Source of the DNA: a virus
Virus record (IMG/VR): IMGVR_UViG_3300046004_002881
Span: 1-32,160 of that record
Direction: 5' to 3' (one strand)
Length of the DNA: 32,160 nt
Numbering within the stretch: position 1 is the first letter of the stretch; every line of letters starts with the position of its first letter. A program made the position numbers and the translations under genes. Below, one piece after another: positions 21,227-31,098 of this stretch. The notes beneath the pieces are model-generated. The model saw only the letters and a program-made list of their open reading frames with translations. It made no database searches and had not been told where the DNA came from.

Positions 21227-23221
21227 ATGAGTAGACAAGATTTCACTATTGAAGAAGATAGCGCTTATTCAGGCACCGCTGCGGCGACTGTGGCCCGCGG
21301 CTATGAGCTGGGCGTTGCCGCCGGCGCGCGAGATACTAATGTGCTGTTACAAGAGTTGCAAATACATCAAATAGAACTCGAAATTCAAAATGAGGAGTTG
21401 CGACGGACACAACTTACACTCGCGGCCTCTAGGGATCGCTATTTTGATTTGTATGAGTTTGCACCTGTGGGTTACTTTACAATTACGCATGAAGGCTTGA
21501 TTACTGAGATTAATCTTAAAGCGGCGACATTGCTTGGCTTAGATCGTAGCCATCTTATTCAACGGCATTTTGCGACGATTGTGGCAGATCAGGATAAAGA
21601 TCGTTGGCATATTTCATTTAAGCAAATGAAGGTTTATACACCGGAGCAGCAAAGTAGTTTGGATTTGCGCTTAATTCGCCATGACCAATCAAAATTTAAC
21701 GCACATCTTGATTATTTACGTATTGATGGTGAGGATGCCTCTCCGGTTTTCCGTATCACATTAACCGATATTACGCAGATCAAGTGTGCAGAAGAAAAGC
21801 TGCGCCAGAGTGAAAGGTTAATGCATACGGTGATTGATTCTGTTCCATCACATATCGTTGTGCTCGATTGTGACGGGGTGATTGTCGCCACCAACGCTGC
21901 TTGGCGCCAGTTTGCTTTAGACAATGCGACTGATGCGGCAAGAGTCCCCTTAAGTTCAGAAATAGGCATGACTTACATAGATGTATGTCATCAAGGTCAC
22001 GACGATACGATTGAAGATGGGCGTGATGTACGCAGTGGAATTGCGGCGGTTATGGCTGGGTATTTACCTAATTTTAATATTGAATATCCTTGCCATTCAT
22101 CCATACAGCAACGCTGGTTTATTGCTTCAGTCAACCCATTAGGGGCTGGTAGTGGCGGTGTTGTTATTACACATACTGATATTACTGAACGTAAATTGGC
22201 TGAGGATAAGCTGCGGGTAGCTGCGATTGCATTTGAGTCGCAAGAAGGTATCTTTATTACTAATGCCGATAGCGTGATACTCGAAGTCAATCAAGCCTTT
22301 ATTGGTCTAACCGGATATACAGCAGCAGATGCTATAGGCCAAAGCGCACAGTTACTGCGCTCCGGTCATCATGATGAAGCATTTTATGTAAGCATTTGGA
22401 ATAGTCTTGATCGATTAGGATTCTGGCAGGGTGAAATTTGGAATCGGCATAAAAATGCGGAGATTCATCCCGAATGGATGACGATTACGGCAGTGCCGGA
22501 TAAGAGTGGGCATGTCACGCATTATGTTGCTACTTTGACCGATGCTACCGAAGATCGGCAGCGTGAGTCGCAGCGACTCATTGATGAAACTTCTCACCGT
22601 GAGAGTTTAGTGCGTGAAGTGCATCATAGGATTAAGAATGATTTGCAAGGCGTGATCGGGCTGTTGCGAAGTTTTTCAACGCAGCAGCCAGAAATAGCGG
22701 CACCGATTACTGATGCGATCAGTCAAGTACAGAGTATTGCCGTCATTCATGGTTTACAAGGGCGTAAGTTATCTAAGGTGCGGCTTTGTGAGCTGGTGCG
22801 TGAAATTGCAGCAAATCATCAAGTCCTATTTAAAACTAAGATTATTGTTGAAATTCCAGCGCAGTGGACGCCGTGCCGAATAAATGAAACCGAGGCTGTA
22901 CCTATGGCCTTGGTGCTGAACGAACTGATTTCAAATGCGGTTAAGCATAGCAACACTGAGTTGAGTACAGACGTCACCATCATTGTCAGTCGTGATGACT
23001 TGCATAGTAGCGTCAAGATAGTAATCAACAATCCCGGCCAACTGCCGCTAGTCACTTCAGGAACAGGTTTACAACTAGTCGCATCACTTTTGCCAAAGAC
23101 TGGCTCACATTTATCTTGGCACCAGCTCGGACCCAATGTGTCGACCCAACTCGAGTTGACCGCACCTATTATTGCTTTTGAAAGCATAGTCGCAGACCAC
23201 AACGAAACTTTAAACCTATGA
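21227..23221 (+). CDS. PAS-domain sensor histidine kinase (HisKA_2 type)
   Basis: This 664-residue kinase has no membrane segment, so it is probably a cytoplasmic sensor. An N-terminal helix (about 38-65, LLQELQIHQIELEIQNEELRR) is followed by three PAS domains (about 66-185, 195-325, 330-445). The third has the LTGYTAADAIGQ and GFWQGEIWNRHKNAEIHPEW motifs. The phosphoacceptor region REVHHRIKNDLQGVIGLL (His466/467) is of the HisKA_2 family. LNELISNAVKHS is the N-box of the ATPase domain. HisKA_2 kinases often pair with ANTAR regulators, and here the next gene overlaps it (ATGA) and encodes one. The signal sensed is unknown. PAS3 closely resembles the second PAS of the GGDEF-EAL protein downstream. 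Confidence 0.9.
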   Translation: MSRQDFTIEEDSAYSGTAAATVARGYELGVAAGARDTNVLLQELQIHQIELEIQNEELRRTQLTLAASRDRYFDLYEFAPVGYFTITHEGLITEINLKAATLLGLDRSHLIQRHFATIVADQDKDRWHISFKQMKVYTPEQQSSLDLRLIRHDQSKFNAHLDYLRIDGEDASPVFRITLTDITQIKCAEEKLRQSERLMHTVIDSVPSHIVVLDCDGVIVATNAAWRQFALDNATDAARVPLSSEIGMTYIDVCHQGHDDTIEDGRDVRSGIAAVMAGYLPNFNIEYPCHSSIQQRWFIASVNPLGAGSGGVVITHTDITERKLAEDKLRVAAIAFESQEGIFITNADSVILEVNQAFIGLTGYTAADAIGQSAQLLRSGHHDEAFYVSIWNSLDRLGFWQGEIWNRHKNAEIHPEWMTITAVPDKSGHVTHYVATLTDATEDRQRESQRLIDETSHRESLVREVHHRIKNDLQGVIGLLRSFSTQQPEIAAPITDAISQVQSIAVIHGLQGRKLSKVRLCELVREIAANHQVLFKTKIIVEIPAQWTPCRINETEAVPMALVLNELISNAVKHSNTELSTDVTIIVSRDDLHSSVKIVINNPGQLPLVTSGTGLQLVASLLPKTGSHLSWHQLGPNVSTQLELTAPIIAFESIVADHNETLNL

Positions 23222-23841
23222 CACATTTAAATATGAATACACATGTTGAAGCTAAATCGCTGCTACTGGTGGACGATGACCGTCTAATCTTAGCCACGCT
23301 TACCAGTGGATTACGCTTGGCCGGTTATCATGTTAATGCGGCTGAAACAGTCGATGAAGCCGAGCTTTGGTTGCAGGATAACGCACGGCCTGATTTGGTG
23401 ATTCTGGACGTGCGCATGCCGAACCGTAATGGTCTGGAATTAACACCATTACTGCGGCAACTTGAACATATTCCTTTTATTTTGCTCACTGCCTACAATG
23501 AAAAAGAGATCGTTGAGCAAGCAAATGTATCTGGAGCCATGGGTTATTTAGTCAAGCCGGTCGATATTACACAACTCATTCCCAGTATTGAAAATGCCTT
23601 GGCCCGCTCGCAAGAGCTAGTAACCTTGCGCGGATCTGCGCTGCAATTACAACAGGCGCTGGACTCAGATCGCATGGCGAGTATTGCCATCGGTATCATT
23701 ATGGATGAGCGCTTAATTAATCATGATGAAGCCTTAAAATTACTGCGTAATATGGCACGTAGCCAGCATATCAAGCTGGTCGATCTTGCCGGTAATATTG
23801 TGCGTGCACGCGAAACCTTAAATCTTAGATTTAACGCATAA
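23218..23841 (+). CDS. Response regulator with ANTAR RNA-binding domain
   Basis: The 207-residue protein has a receiver domain (about 13-130) with the acidic pocket DDD (19-21), phospho-acceptor Asp64 (VILDVRMPN) and Lys113 (YLVKPVD). A helical linker and a C-terminal ANTAR domain (about 140-200, LDSDRMASIAIGIIMDERLINHDEALKLLRNMAR) follow. ANTAR proteins bind paired hairpins in nascent RNA and prevent transcription termination. The gene overlaps the kinase gene by four bases and is certainly its partner. The RNA target is not known. The 338-base gap before the next gene is a place to look. Confidence 0.92.
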   Translation: MTHLNMNTHVEAKSLLLVDDDRLILATLTSGLRLAGYHVNAAETVDEAELWLQDNARPDLVILDVRMPNRNGLELTPLLRQLEHIPFILLTAYNEKEIVEQANVSGAMGYLVKPVDITQLIPSIENALARSQELVTLRGSALQLQQALDSDRMASIAIGIIMDERLINHDEALKLLRNMARSQHIKLVDLAGNIVRARETLNLRFNA

Positions 23842-24179
23842 ACGCCACGCTTATTTGCTGATAGCTTTAAGCCTGAAGGCGTAACATTTAATTGTATTTA
23901 TTTTTGGTTTGCCCCTGACCCCGGCACCATATCTTTGAGGCCCTGAACATGCCTCGTTTTAATTGCTGTGCGTATTTTTTACGCAAAACGCAGCAAAAAA
24001 CGATGATTTCCTGTGAAGGAAGGTGTACTCATGTTCGGTCAGCACATTTGTAAGTTCAATTCTCCTACGCTACTCCGCTGTTCACTATCGATTGATTTAA
24101 TCAATCGATGTCTTGTTGGCAACGGTTTCACTGTTGTTAATCATCACAGCGGTTTGATCCTGCTGAATGCGAGCGCCGC
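23842..24179. other. Long leader with stem-loops between the ANTAR regulator and the c-di-GMP gene
   Basis: No gene was found. TTGCTG (23963-23968) pairs with CAGCAA (23991-23996) around an inner hairpin GCGTA/TACGC (23970-23984). A 23-bp inverted repeat, ATCGATTGATT-T-AATCAATCGAT, occupies 24087-24109. GAGGC/GCCTC also occurs at about 23937-23955. The spacing is unusually long for this window and may hold a regulated leader. Confidence 0.5.
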
Positions 24180-26288
24180 ATGAAACAGTTTCGTGAAAAC
24201 GCTACGCTCTGGTACGACGCGCTGCTGCATGTGATCGAGGCCACTCCTGATGCTATTTTCTTTAAGGATCATTGCGGACGCTGGATATTCACTAATCAAG
24301 CGGCCAAAAATCTTTTTCAATTAGATGATCATAGCTGGCAAGGAAAAACCGACGAAGAGCTTGGCGTTGACTATCCACAAATGCTGGCACTGCATGCACA
24401 ATGTTTTAACAATCATGATCATGATAATAGTCACGTCAGTAAATTATTGGTATTAGCCCAGCCCAGCCTAGAATCTGAGTCTAGGCTGCTGGAGTATGAA
24501 GTACATAAAACACTTACCTTCGATAAGTGCGGTGACTTAACTGGCATGGCGGTCGTTGGCCGCAATATAACTGAAAAGAAAGCTGCTGAACGTAACTTGC
24601 GTGTCGCCGACGCCGCGATTGAGTCGCAAGAAGCGATTGTTATCTCTGATGCGAATAATCGCATCATGTATATCAATAGCTCCTATACAAGATTGACTGG
24701 CTACAGTAAAGAGGATGTGATTGGTAAAACCTCGGATATTGTCAAGTCTGGTCGCCATGACCAAGCTTTCTATCAGGAAATGTGGCGCGAATTAAGGCAA
24801 AATAAATTCTGGCAAGGTGAAATTTGGGATAGACGCAAAAATGGTGAAATCTATCCGAAATGGCTGACAATTAACGCCGTCGCAGGCCCTGATGGCGTCA
24901 TTCACAATTACGTCGGTTCCTTTACCGACTTAAGCGAACACAAAGAAGCGAAAGAGGCTATTTACCGGCTTGCATTTTACGATCCATTGACCGCACTACC
25001 TAATCGACGGTTGCTGAATGACCGTATGCAGTTAGCCATAACTAACAGCAATCGCAGCTTACATTATGGCGCTGTGATGATGATAGATCTTGATCACTTC
25101 AAATTCATCAATGACACCATGGGTCACGCTGTCGGCGACTTGCTGTTGATAGAGCTGGCACAATGTTTAAAAACCTGCATCCGTGAAGGTGATACCGTTG
25201 CCAGGCTTGGTGGCGATGAGTTTGTCATTATGCTGGAGATTTTAAGTAAAGACGCTACCCAAGCTGCGCTGCATGCGGAGATGTTAGCGCAAAAAATCCT
25301 AAAGGCAGCGAGTGAGCCATTTTTAATTAATGGCAAAGAACTGCATTGCACACTCAGTATCGGCGTCAGCATGTTCAGTATGCCCGCTATTAGCTGCGAG
25401 GAAATGCTCAAACGTGCCGACGTTGCCATGTATCAAGCAAAATCGGCTGGCCGAAATGGCATTAGCTTTTATGACCCCTGTTTACATCATGCGCTAGAAG
25501 CGCGCTTAGCTTTACTGTCTGAACTGCACCATGCCTTGCCAGATGATCAGCTCCAGCTTTACTACCAGGCACAAGTCGATAGCGCTTATAACATTATCGG
25601 GGCAGAAGTCTTGTTGCGCTGGCAGCACCCGCAGCGTGGTCTGGTTAGTCCAGATGAGTTTATCGCACTGGCAGAAGAATCTGGCCTGATTGTGCCCATT
25701 GGTATGTGGGTGCTGATGACTGCCTGCATGCAGCTTAAATTATGGGAACTGACACCAGCTACTGCGCACATGGCGATTGCAGTAAATGTGAGCGCTAAAC
25801 AGTTTGGCCAAACAGATTTTGTTGAACAGGTATGCGCTATTTTGGATGAAACCGGTGCTAAGGCTTCATTGCTAAAAATAGAACTCACGGAAAGTTTGAT
25901 GCTGGTAGATACAGTCAAGACCATAGAGAAAATGCAGTCTCTAAAACTACTTGGCATCCGCTTCTCCATAGACGACTTTGGCACTGGCTACTCTTCATTA
26001 AGCTATCTAAAAAAACTACCGATTAGCCAGTTGAAAATCGATCGCAGTTTTGTTTATGAAATAGACATCAATCAAAGCGATGCCATTATTGCCAAGACCA
26101 TTATCGGCATGGCGGATTCCTTCGGTTTTAATGTGATTGCGGAAGGTGTGGAGACCGAAGCGCAGCGTGCTTGTCTGGAGTCACATGGCTGCTTCACCTA
26201 CCAAGGCTATTTATTCAGTAAGCCGCTACCTTTATCTGAATTTGAACAACTGATGAGCACCAAAATAGTAAAGATAACGAATTTTTGA
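24180..26288 (+). CDS. PAS-GGDEF-EAL protein (c-di-GMP turnover)
   Basis: The 702-residue protein combines two PAS domains (about 10-130 and 140-255), a GGDEF domain and an EAL domain. The diguanylate cyclase site GGDEF (344-348) is intact and has an RxxD inhibitory site five residues upstream (REGD). The phosphodiesterase domain reads E476-V-L instead of EAL. It keeps KIELTES, IDDFGTGYSS, LKIDRSF and AEGVETEAQ, so the metal-binding residues look present and the domain is probably active. It makes and/or degrades cyclic di-GMP in the cytoplasm in response to a PAS signal. It follows the ANTAR two-component pair on the same strand. Confidence 0.93.
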   Translation: MKQFRENATLWYDALLHVIEATPDAIFFKDHCGRWIFTNQAAKNLFQLDDHSWQGKTDEELGVDYPQMLALHAQCFNNHDHDNSHVSKLLVLAQPSLESESRLLEYEVHKTLTFDKCGDLTGMAVVGRNITEKKAAERNLRVADAAIESQEAIVISDANNRIMYINSSYTRLTGYSKEDVIGKTSDIVKSGRHDQAFYQEMWRELRQNKFWQGEIWDRRKNGEIYPKWLTINAVAGPDGVIHNYVGSFTDLSEHKEAKEAIYRLAFYDPLTALPNRRLLNDRMQLAITNSNRSLHYGAVMMIDLDHFKFINDTMGHAVGDLLLIELAQCLKTCIREGDTVARLGGDEFVIMLEILSKDATQAALHAEMLAQKILKAASEPFLINGKELHCTLSIGVSMFSMPAISCEEMLKRADVAMYQAKSAGRNGISFYDPCLHHALEARLALLSELHHALPDDQLQLYYQAQVDSAYNIIGAEVLLRWQHPQRGLVSPDEFIALAEESGLIVPIGMWVLMTACMQLKLWELTPATAHMAIAVNVSAKQFGQTDFVEQVCAILDETGAKASLLKIELTESLMLVDTVKTIEKMQSLKLLGIRFSIDDFGTGYSSLSYLKKLPISQLKIDRSFVYEIDINQSDAIIAKTIIGMADSFGFNVIAEGVETEAQRACLESHGCFTYQGYLFSKPLPLSEFEQLMSTKIVKITNF

Positions 26289-26411
26289 CCATTGCCAGTA
26301 CGCGCCAATATTTATATGAAAACTAATCGGCGCAGCGGAACACCTTGTTCCTGGCATACACCAGCAGCGTAGTTTTTATGTAAGTAATATTTAAGGAAGA
26401 GGCTTAGCAAT

Positions 26412-28739
26412 ATGATTAACCATCTATTCACCACCAAAAATAGCAAAGAAATAGTTAAGTTAAACGCCATGGCAGCGCTGAAGGCCAAAGAACTAGAAGA
26501 GCAGCAGCAATTGATCAGCGAACTGCAATCTCGCGAAGACGAGCTGCTGTCGATTAAAAGTGCAATGGAGGGTTCATCAGCCGCCATCATGATGGTCAAT
26601 AGGGATTTTATTATTACCTATGTCAATTCGGCTAGTATCCAATTGTTTAATGATAACGCCGCAGAGTTTAAAACGGTTTTCCCCTTGTTTGAGCCGGCAG
26701 TAATCCTAGGAACCTGTATTGATGTGTTCCATAAAAGCCCGCTGCATCAACGACAAATGCTTGCCAATGTGACACTGCTGCCTTTTAAAACTGATATTAA
26801 AGTTGGCAGTTTAACTATTGCGCTCTATGTGACTGCTACTTACTGCAAAAAAGGCTTATATGCCGGTAATGTGCTGGAGTGGCGTAATGTCACCGCAGAA
26901 CGACGCAAGGCTGCGGAAGATGCGGATTCCCTTGGTCAGCTGGCGGCCATTAGCCGTCTGCAAGGGGTGGTTGAAGTTGACTTAGACGGAACGATCCTGA
27001 AGGCGAATGAAATTTACTTGAACATGTTGGGCTACACCGAGAATGAGCTCACCGGTCAGCATATGAGTATCGTACTGGATCCTGTGTTTGCCAAGAGCGC
27101 GGCGCTTAAAACGCTGTGGGACAATTTGCTGGAGGGGGGTAACGCCACTGGCCAATATAAGCGCATTGCTAAAAATGGCAATGAAGTCTGGATTCAGGCC
27201 TCTTATAACCCGATTAAAGATGTAGATGGGCAGCACTATAAAATAATAAATTACACCATGGACATCACTGAGCAAAAGCTGCAAGACGCTGATAATGCCA
27301 GTCAATTAGCCGCAATTAATAAAATTCAGGGCATTATTGAATTTGATTTATCCGGAAAAGTTACTGCGGTTAATGAAATATTTGCGGGTTTCAGCGCTTA
27401 TAGTGCGGCCGAACTAGTCGGCAATCATCACGGCATGATGGTCGAGCCAGCATACCGCAGCAGTGCAGAGTACAAATTGTTTTGGGATAAGCTGGCAAAA
27501 GGAGAGGCCGATAGCGGGCTGTACAAACGGATAGGCAAAAATGGTAAAGAGTTGTGGCTGCAAGCCAGTTACAACCCCATCTTTGATCTAAACGGCAAAC
27601 CGTTTAAAGTGGTCAAATATGCAACAGATATTAGCCAGCAACATCAGGCCAGTTTAAACCTGGTGGCTGCGGTCGACGAAAGCCAAGTCGTTATTGCGGC
27701 AGCAGAATCTGGTGATCTAGGTCAGCGCATAGTCTTAAGCGGAAAAGTCGGTGCCATTGCCAGTCTTTGTGCCGGCATTAACGCGCTGATGGATCAAATG
27801 ACGGAAATTATTGTACATGTGCATGAAGCTGGCAGCATGATCAACACCGCAGCGGATGAAATTTTCCATGGCAATAGCGATTTATCGAGCAGAACTGAAC
27901 AACAAGCCTCAAGTTTAGAAGAAACCGCTTCTAGCATGGAGGAGCTGGCTAGCGCGGTGAAGCTAAATGCGCAGAATGCCAAACAGGCGAATCAACTCGC
28001 GTCTTCTGCGTCAGATGTAGCGCTTAGAGGTGGCGAAATTGTCGGCCATGTGGTGAAAACCATGAGCGAAATTAATCAGAGCTCACGCAAAATTGAAGAC
28101 ATCATTGCGGTGATTGATGGCATCGCATTTCAGACCAATCTTCTGGCATTAAATGCAGCTGTTGAAGCGGCACGTGCCGGTGAACATGGTCGTGGTTTTG
28201 CGGTGGTGGCAGGTGAAGTGCGTAATTTGGCACTGCGTTCAGCTAATGCAGCCAAAGAAATTAAAACGCTCATTACCGACTCGGTAGACAAAACCACCGC
28301 CGGTGCCAAACAGGTGGAAACAGCAGGTAATACCATGCAGGAAATCGTGATCTCGGTACAACGTGTTACTGACATGATGGGTGATATTGCGGCAGCATCA
28401 ATTGAGCAAAGTGCAGGAATTGATCAGGTTAACGATGCCATTACCTCGATGGATGAAGTGACGCAGCAAAATGCAGCGCTGGTTGAGCAGGCCTCGGCAG
28501 CAGCTGAATCGCTGCTTGAGCAGTCCGGTAGCCTGCTGGCAACGGTCAGTGCATTTCAACTAGGCGATGCGGCACACGCCAATAACGGCAGCCGTCGCCC
28601 CAGCAGCAATACACCCCCAGTTCGTTTAGCCGCCAGCAACAAAGCGCCGAGGCCGGTAGAGCGGCCGGTGCCAGCCAAGAAGCTGATGGCCATTGTTAGT
28701 AGCGCGGCTGGTCATGAGGCTGACTGGGAAGAGTTTTAA
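26412..28739 (+). CDS. Soluble PAS methyl-accepting chemotaxis protein
   Basis: The 775-residue chemoreceptor has no transmembrane segment. It begins with a coiled-coil (about 18-55), a PAS-like domain (about 50-165), then two similar tandem PAS domains (about 175-290 and 297-405; [18 protein letters not shown] and [18 protein letters not shown]). A HAMP-like linker and the methyl-accepting signalling domain (about 470-700) follow. The highly conserved hairpin tip (about 563-605, [37 protein letters not shown]) is complete, so it should control CheA. It ends in DWEEF (771-775), like the C-terminal pentapeptide of E. coli receptors that tethers CheR/CheB. It likely senses an internal, perhaps redox, signal. 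Confidence 0.95.
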   Translation: MINHLFTTKNSKEIVKLNAMAALKAKELEEQQQLISELQSREDELLSIKSAMEGSSAAIMMVNRDFIITYVNSASIQLFNDNAAEFKTVFPLFEPAVILGTCIDVFHKSPLHQRQMLANVTLLPFKTDIKVGSLTIALYVTATYCKKGLYAGNVLEWRNVTAERRKAAEDADSLGQLAAISRLQGVVEVDLDGTILKANEIYLNMLGYTENELTGQHMSIVLDPVFAKSAALKTLWDNLLEGGNATGQYKRIAKNGNEVWIQASYNPIKDVDGQHYKIINYTMDITEQKLQDADNASQLAAINKIQGIIEFDLSGKVTAVNEIFAGFSAYSAAELVGNHHGMMVEPAYRSSAEYKLFWDKLAKGEADSGLYKRIGKNGKELWLQASYNPIFDLNGKPFKVVKYATDISQQHQASLNLVAAVDESQVVIAAAESGDLGQRIVLSGKVGAIASLCAGINALMDQMTEIIVHVHEAGSMINTAADEIFHGNSDLSSRTEQQASSLEETASSMEELASAVKLNAQNAKQANQLASSASDVALRGGEIVGHVVKTMSEINQSSRKIEDIIAVIDGIAFQTNLLALNAAVEAARAGEHGRGFAVVAGEVRNLALRSANAAKEIKTLITDSVDKTTAGAKQVETAGNTMQEIVISVQRVTDMMGDIAAASIEQSAGIDQVNDAITSMDEVTQQNAALVEQASAAAESLLEQSGSLLATVSAFQLGDAAHANNGSRRPSSNTPPVRLAASNKAPRPVERPVPAKKLMAIVSSAAGHEADWEEF

Positions 28740-28795
28740 GCTCAATGCTGTTGCGGTATGTTGTGATTGAATCTAATGAATTGCTAGGGTGAAAA

Positions 28796-29479
28796 ATGAC
28801 TAAAATAATACAGGGTGTAACTGCGAAAAGTTTAACCAGCTCATTGTCAGACGCTGCGCTGACTGGTTCTGATGGGCAGGCCAAGATACTCAATCAGCTG
28901 CATAGCGTGGCCGAATTTAACCTAGACGCGGAGTTTATTAGCGTGAATGCTAATTATCTGCAACTGATGGGTTACGCTGCCCAAGATCTGCTTGGGGAGA
29001 AGCTGAGTATGTTGTTAGATCTTAAGTCGCAGCATGGTCAGGAATATATGCTGTTATGGCAAAGCTTGCTGCGCGGAGAGACTGTTTCTGGCCAGTTTAA
29101 ACGCATGGCCAAAGGTGCGAAGGCGGTGTGGATTAGTGCCAGTTATATTCCAGTGATCGGTGCGGCGGGGTCGGTTTTGACCGTGGTGGAATATGCCACT
29201 GATGTGACGGAACATGTACTACTAAAACAGGTGCTAACAGAAACCGTGCAGCAAGTTAAAGCGGTCTTGCTCGCAGTACAAAGCGGTGATCTTAGTCAGC
29301 AGGTAGCAGTGACGGCTAAGCATGCCGAACTCGCGGATATGTGCGCGGATATTAATGCTTTGCTGGCAAGCACAACGGCTATCGTCACGCTGGTCAAGCG
29401 CGCAGGATCTTTCATCGCTGAGGCCGCAGGCAAAGTTGAGGCTGCGAGTAAATCCCTCATCAACAGTCAGCGCCGTTAG
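28796..29479 (+). CDS. Truncated chemoreceptor paralogue (PAS + linker, no signalling domain)
   Basis: The 227-residue protein matches the second half of the sensory part of the upstream receptor. A PAS domain (about 28-140, LMGYAAQDLLGEKLSMLLDL, GAKAVWISASYIPVIG) is followed by a HAMP-like linker (LLAVQSGDLSQQVAVTAK...CADINALL). It ends at AGSFIAEAAGKVEAASKSLINSQRR, exactly where the receptor continues into its methyl-accepting domain. No such domain is found in any frame downstream. It could be a decayed receptor or a deliberate sensor-only protein that forms mixed dimers. The start is intact, with AGGGTGAAA before the ATG. Confidence 0.75.
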   Translation: MTKIIQGVTAKSLTSSLSDAALTGSDGQAKILNQLHSVAEFNLDAEFISVNANYLQLMGYAAQDLLGEKLSMLLDLKSQHGQEYMLLWQSLLRGETVSGQFKRMAKGAKAVWISASYIPVIGAAGSVLTVVEYATDVTEHVLLKQVLTETVQQVKAVLLAVQSGDLSQQVAVTAKHAELADMCADINALLASTTAIVTLVKRAGSFIAEAAGKVEAASKSLINSQRR

Positions 29480-29677
29480 CTGGCATCATTGCCGTCAAGC
29501 ACTTTCGAAATTGCTTAATCATCCGGGTTCAGCTTTACGCTAAAGGTTACTGTCAGCGACTTACTGGCCCAGATTAAATGCATGATCGCAAGCCAGTTTA
29601 TTTCTGCATGGGCCGATTGATGAAAAAATCCTTTAAACAAGATCACAGTTTTTATATAAAGTTAGCATAAAGCCTTT

Positions 29678-30508
29678 ATGACAATCGCGCCAAAATTTGT
29701 CGGTGTCACCGGTTTACCCAGAGCTGGATCGACCTTACTTTGTCAGTTGCTTGCGGAGCATCCTGATATTAATTGTGAGGGCCATAGCTCGCCCTTATGT
29801 AACTCACTATTAGGCATCCGCCGCATGATCAGTGACGATAGTTTTATGCTATCGCAACTTGATCATGCCTTTGATAGCAGTTATGCGCATTTAACTTCAG
29901 CCATGCAAGGATTTTTGCGAGGCTGGTACCAGAATTGCAAGCAAGCTGTAGTGGTCGATAAGAACCGCGCGTGGTTACATGCGATTGAATTGCTGCTGCA
30001 TATACAACCTGAAGCCAAACTTATCGTATGCGTGCGTGAGCTTGGACAGATTTATGGCTCGATTGAGGCGCAACACCAGAAGACTATCCTACTTGATTTT
30101 ATCGACCACCTGGCTGATTACGACCGTATGGGTCGCGCCGATATGTTGTTTGCTAAAGACAAAGCGATTGGAGCGCCACTGATTTCGCTGCATGCTATAG
30201 CTGATTTACCGCAAGCAGTACAGGAACGCCTTTATATTGTGCGTTTTGAAGATATGCTCGCGCGGCCAGCCGCTTGTATGAACCATATCTACCAATGGTT
30301 AGGGCTGGCAGATTTTGAAATCAAGCCGGATCTGCTGCAACCTGGTATTAGTGAAAGTGATAGTCACTATCATATGAAATACACCCATCAACAATTTTCC
30401 AAAATTAACACGCCCAATCGTCATGATATTCCGCCGCGTATACAGGCGCAGATAGAGGCTGCCTATGGCTGGTTTTATCAGAGCTATTATCCGCAGCTTA
30501 AAAATTAG
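29678..30508 (+). CDS. PAPS-dependent sulfotransferase
   Basis: This 276-residue enzyme transfers a sulfuryl group from PAPS to an unidentified acceptor. The 5'-phosphosulfate loop is TGLPRAGSTLL (11-21). The 3'-phosphate-binding signature is Arg120-ELGQIYG-Ser128 (RxxxxxxxS spacing). LYIVRFEDMLARP and NHIYQWLGL are standard for the family. It has no signal peptide and acts in the cytoplasm. The APS kinase gene starts 11 bases after its stop, so donor synthesis and use are encoded together. Acceptors in bacteria include glycans, lipids and small molecules, and none is suggested by neighbours. Confidence 0.9.
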   Translation: MTIAPKFVGVTGLPRAGSTLLCQLLAEHPDINCEGHSSPLCNSLLGIRRMISDDSFMLSQLDHAFDSSYAHLTSAMQGFLRGWYQNCKQAVVVDKNRAWLHAIELLLHIQPEAKLIVCVRELGQIYGSIEAQHQKTILLDFIDHLADYDRMGRADMLFAKDKAIGAPLISLHAIADLPQAVQERLYIVRFEDMLARPAACMNHIYQWLGLADFEIKPDLLQPGISESDSHYHMKYTHQQFSKINTPNRHDIPPRIQAQIEAAYGWFYQSYYPQLKN

Positions 30509-30519
30509 GCCGATCAGCA

Positions 30520-31098
30520 ATGCTTGAAGCGCCAAATCAGCGTCCTGCTTCAGCTGAAGAGTGTGCTATTACACTGTGGTTAACCGGCTTAAGCGCTTCA
30601 GGAAAATCTACTTTAGCTTATGCACTGAATTCAAGGCTCTTAGCGGCGGGGCGCGCTTGCTGTGTGCTTGATGGCGACCAGGTACGACTTGGCTTAAACC
30701 GTGACTTAGGCTTTACTGCAGCTGATCGCACAGAGAATGTCAGGCGCGTGGCCGAAGTTGCCAGGCTGATGAATGACAGCGGACTAATCGTGATTTGTGC
30801 CTTGATCTCGCCGCGGCGTGCAGATCGCAGTCTGGCTAAAAGTATAATTGGTGCCGATCGATTTAAAGAGATTTACGTCAACACGCCATTGTCGGTATGT
30901 GTCGCTCGTGACCCCAAAGGTTTGTATGCACAGGCCATGCTTGGGCAGATTGCAGAATTTACCGCCGTTTCTGCCGTTTATGAGGCGCCTTTGTCAGCTG
31001 ATCTGGTCATAGACACTAATAATGAGGCGCAAAGTTTTGATTTAGTCATGCCGCAACAATTAGAGGCATTGCTGCGCTTACTGCCGTTCAGTCAGTGA
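30520..31098 (+). CDS. cysC: Adenylyl-sulfate (APS) kinase
   Basis: The 192-residue kinase phosphorylates APS at the 3' position using ATP to make PAPS. The Walker A loop is GLSASGKST (23-31). DGDQVRLGLNRDLGF (51-65) and DRTENVRRVAEVARL (69-83) bind APS, and FKEIYVNTPLSVCVARDPKGLY follows. Length is normal for a single-domain CysC. It is paired with the sulfotransferase rather than with an ATP sulfurylase, so a sulfation role is more likely than general sulfate assimilation. APS must come from elsewhere in the genome. Normal family members read ISPYRxxR where this has ISPRRADR. Confidence 0.93.
   Translation: MLEAPNQRPASAEECAITLWLTGLSASGKSTLAYALNSRLLAAGRACCVLDGDQVRLGLNRDLGFTAADRTENVRRVAEVARLMNDSGLIVICALISPRRADRSLAKSIIGADRFKEIYVNTPLSVCVARDPKGLYAQAMLGQIAEFTAVSAVYEAPLSADLVIDTNNEAQSFDLVMPQQLEALLRLLPFSQ

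Noticed and set aside
22819-23226. Minus-strand 135-residue reading in the kinase gene
   Set aside because: Shadow of the histidine kinase ATPase domain, with no support.
23842-24179. Definite ANTAR target (paired hexaloop hairpins)
   Set aside because: Stem-loops exist, but none has the six-base loop with A at position 1 and G at position 4 in a tandem pair.
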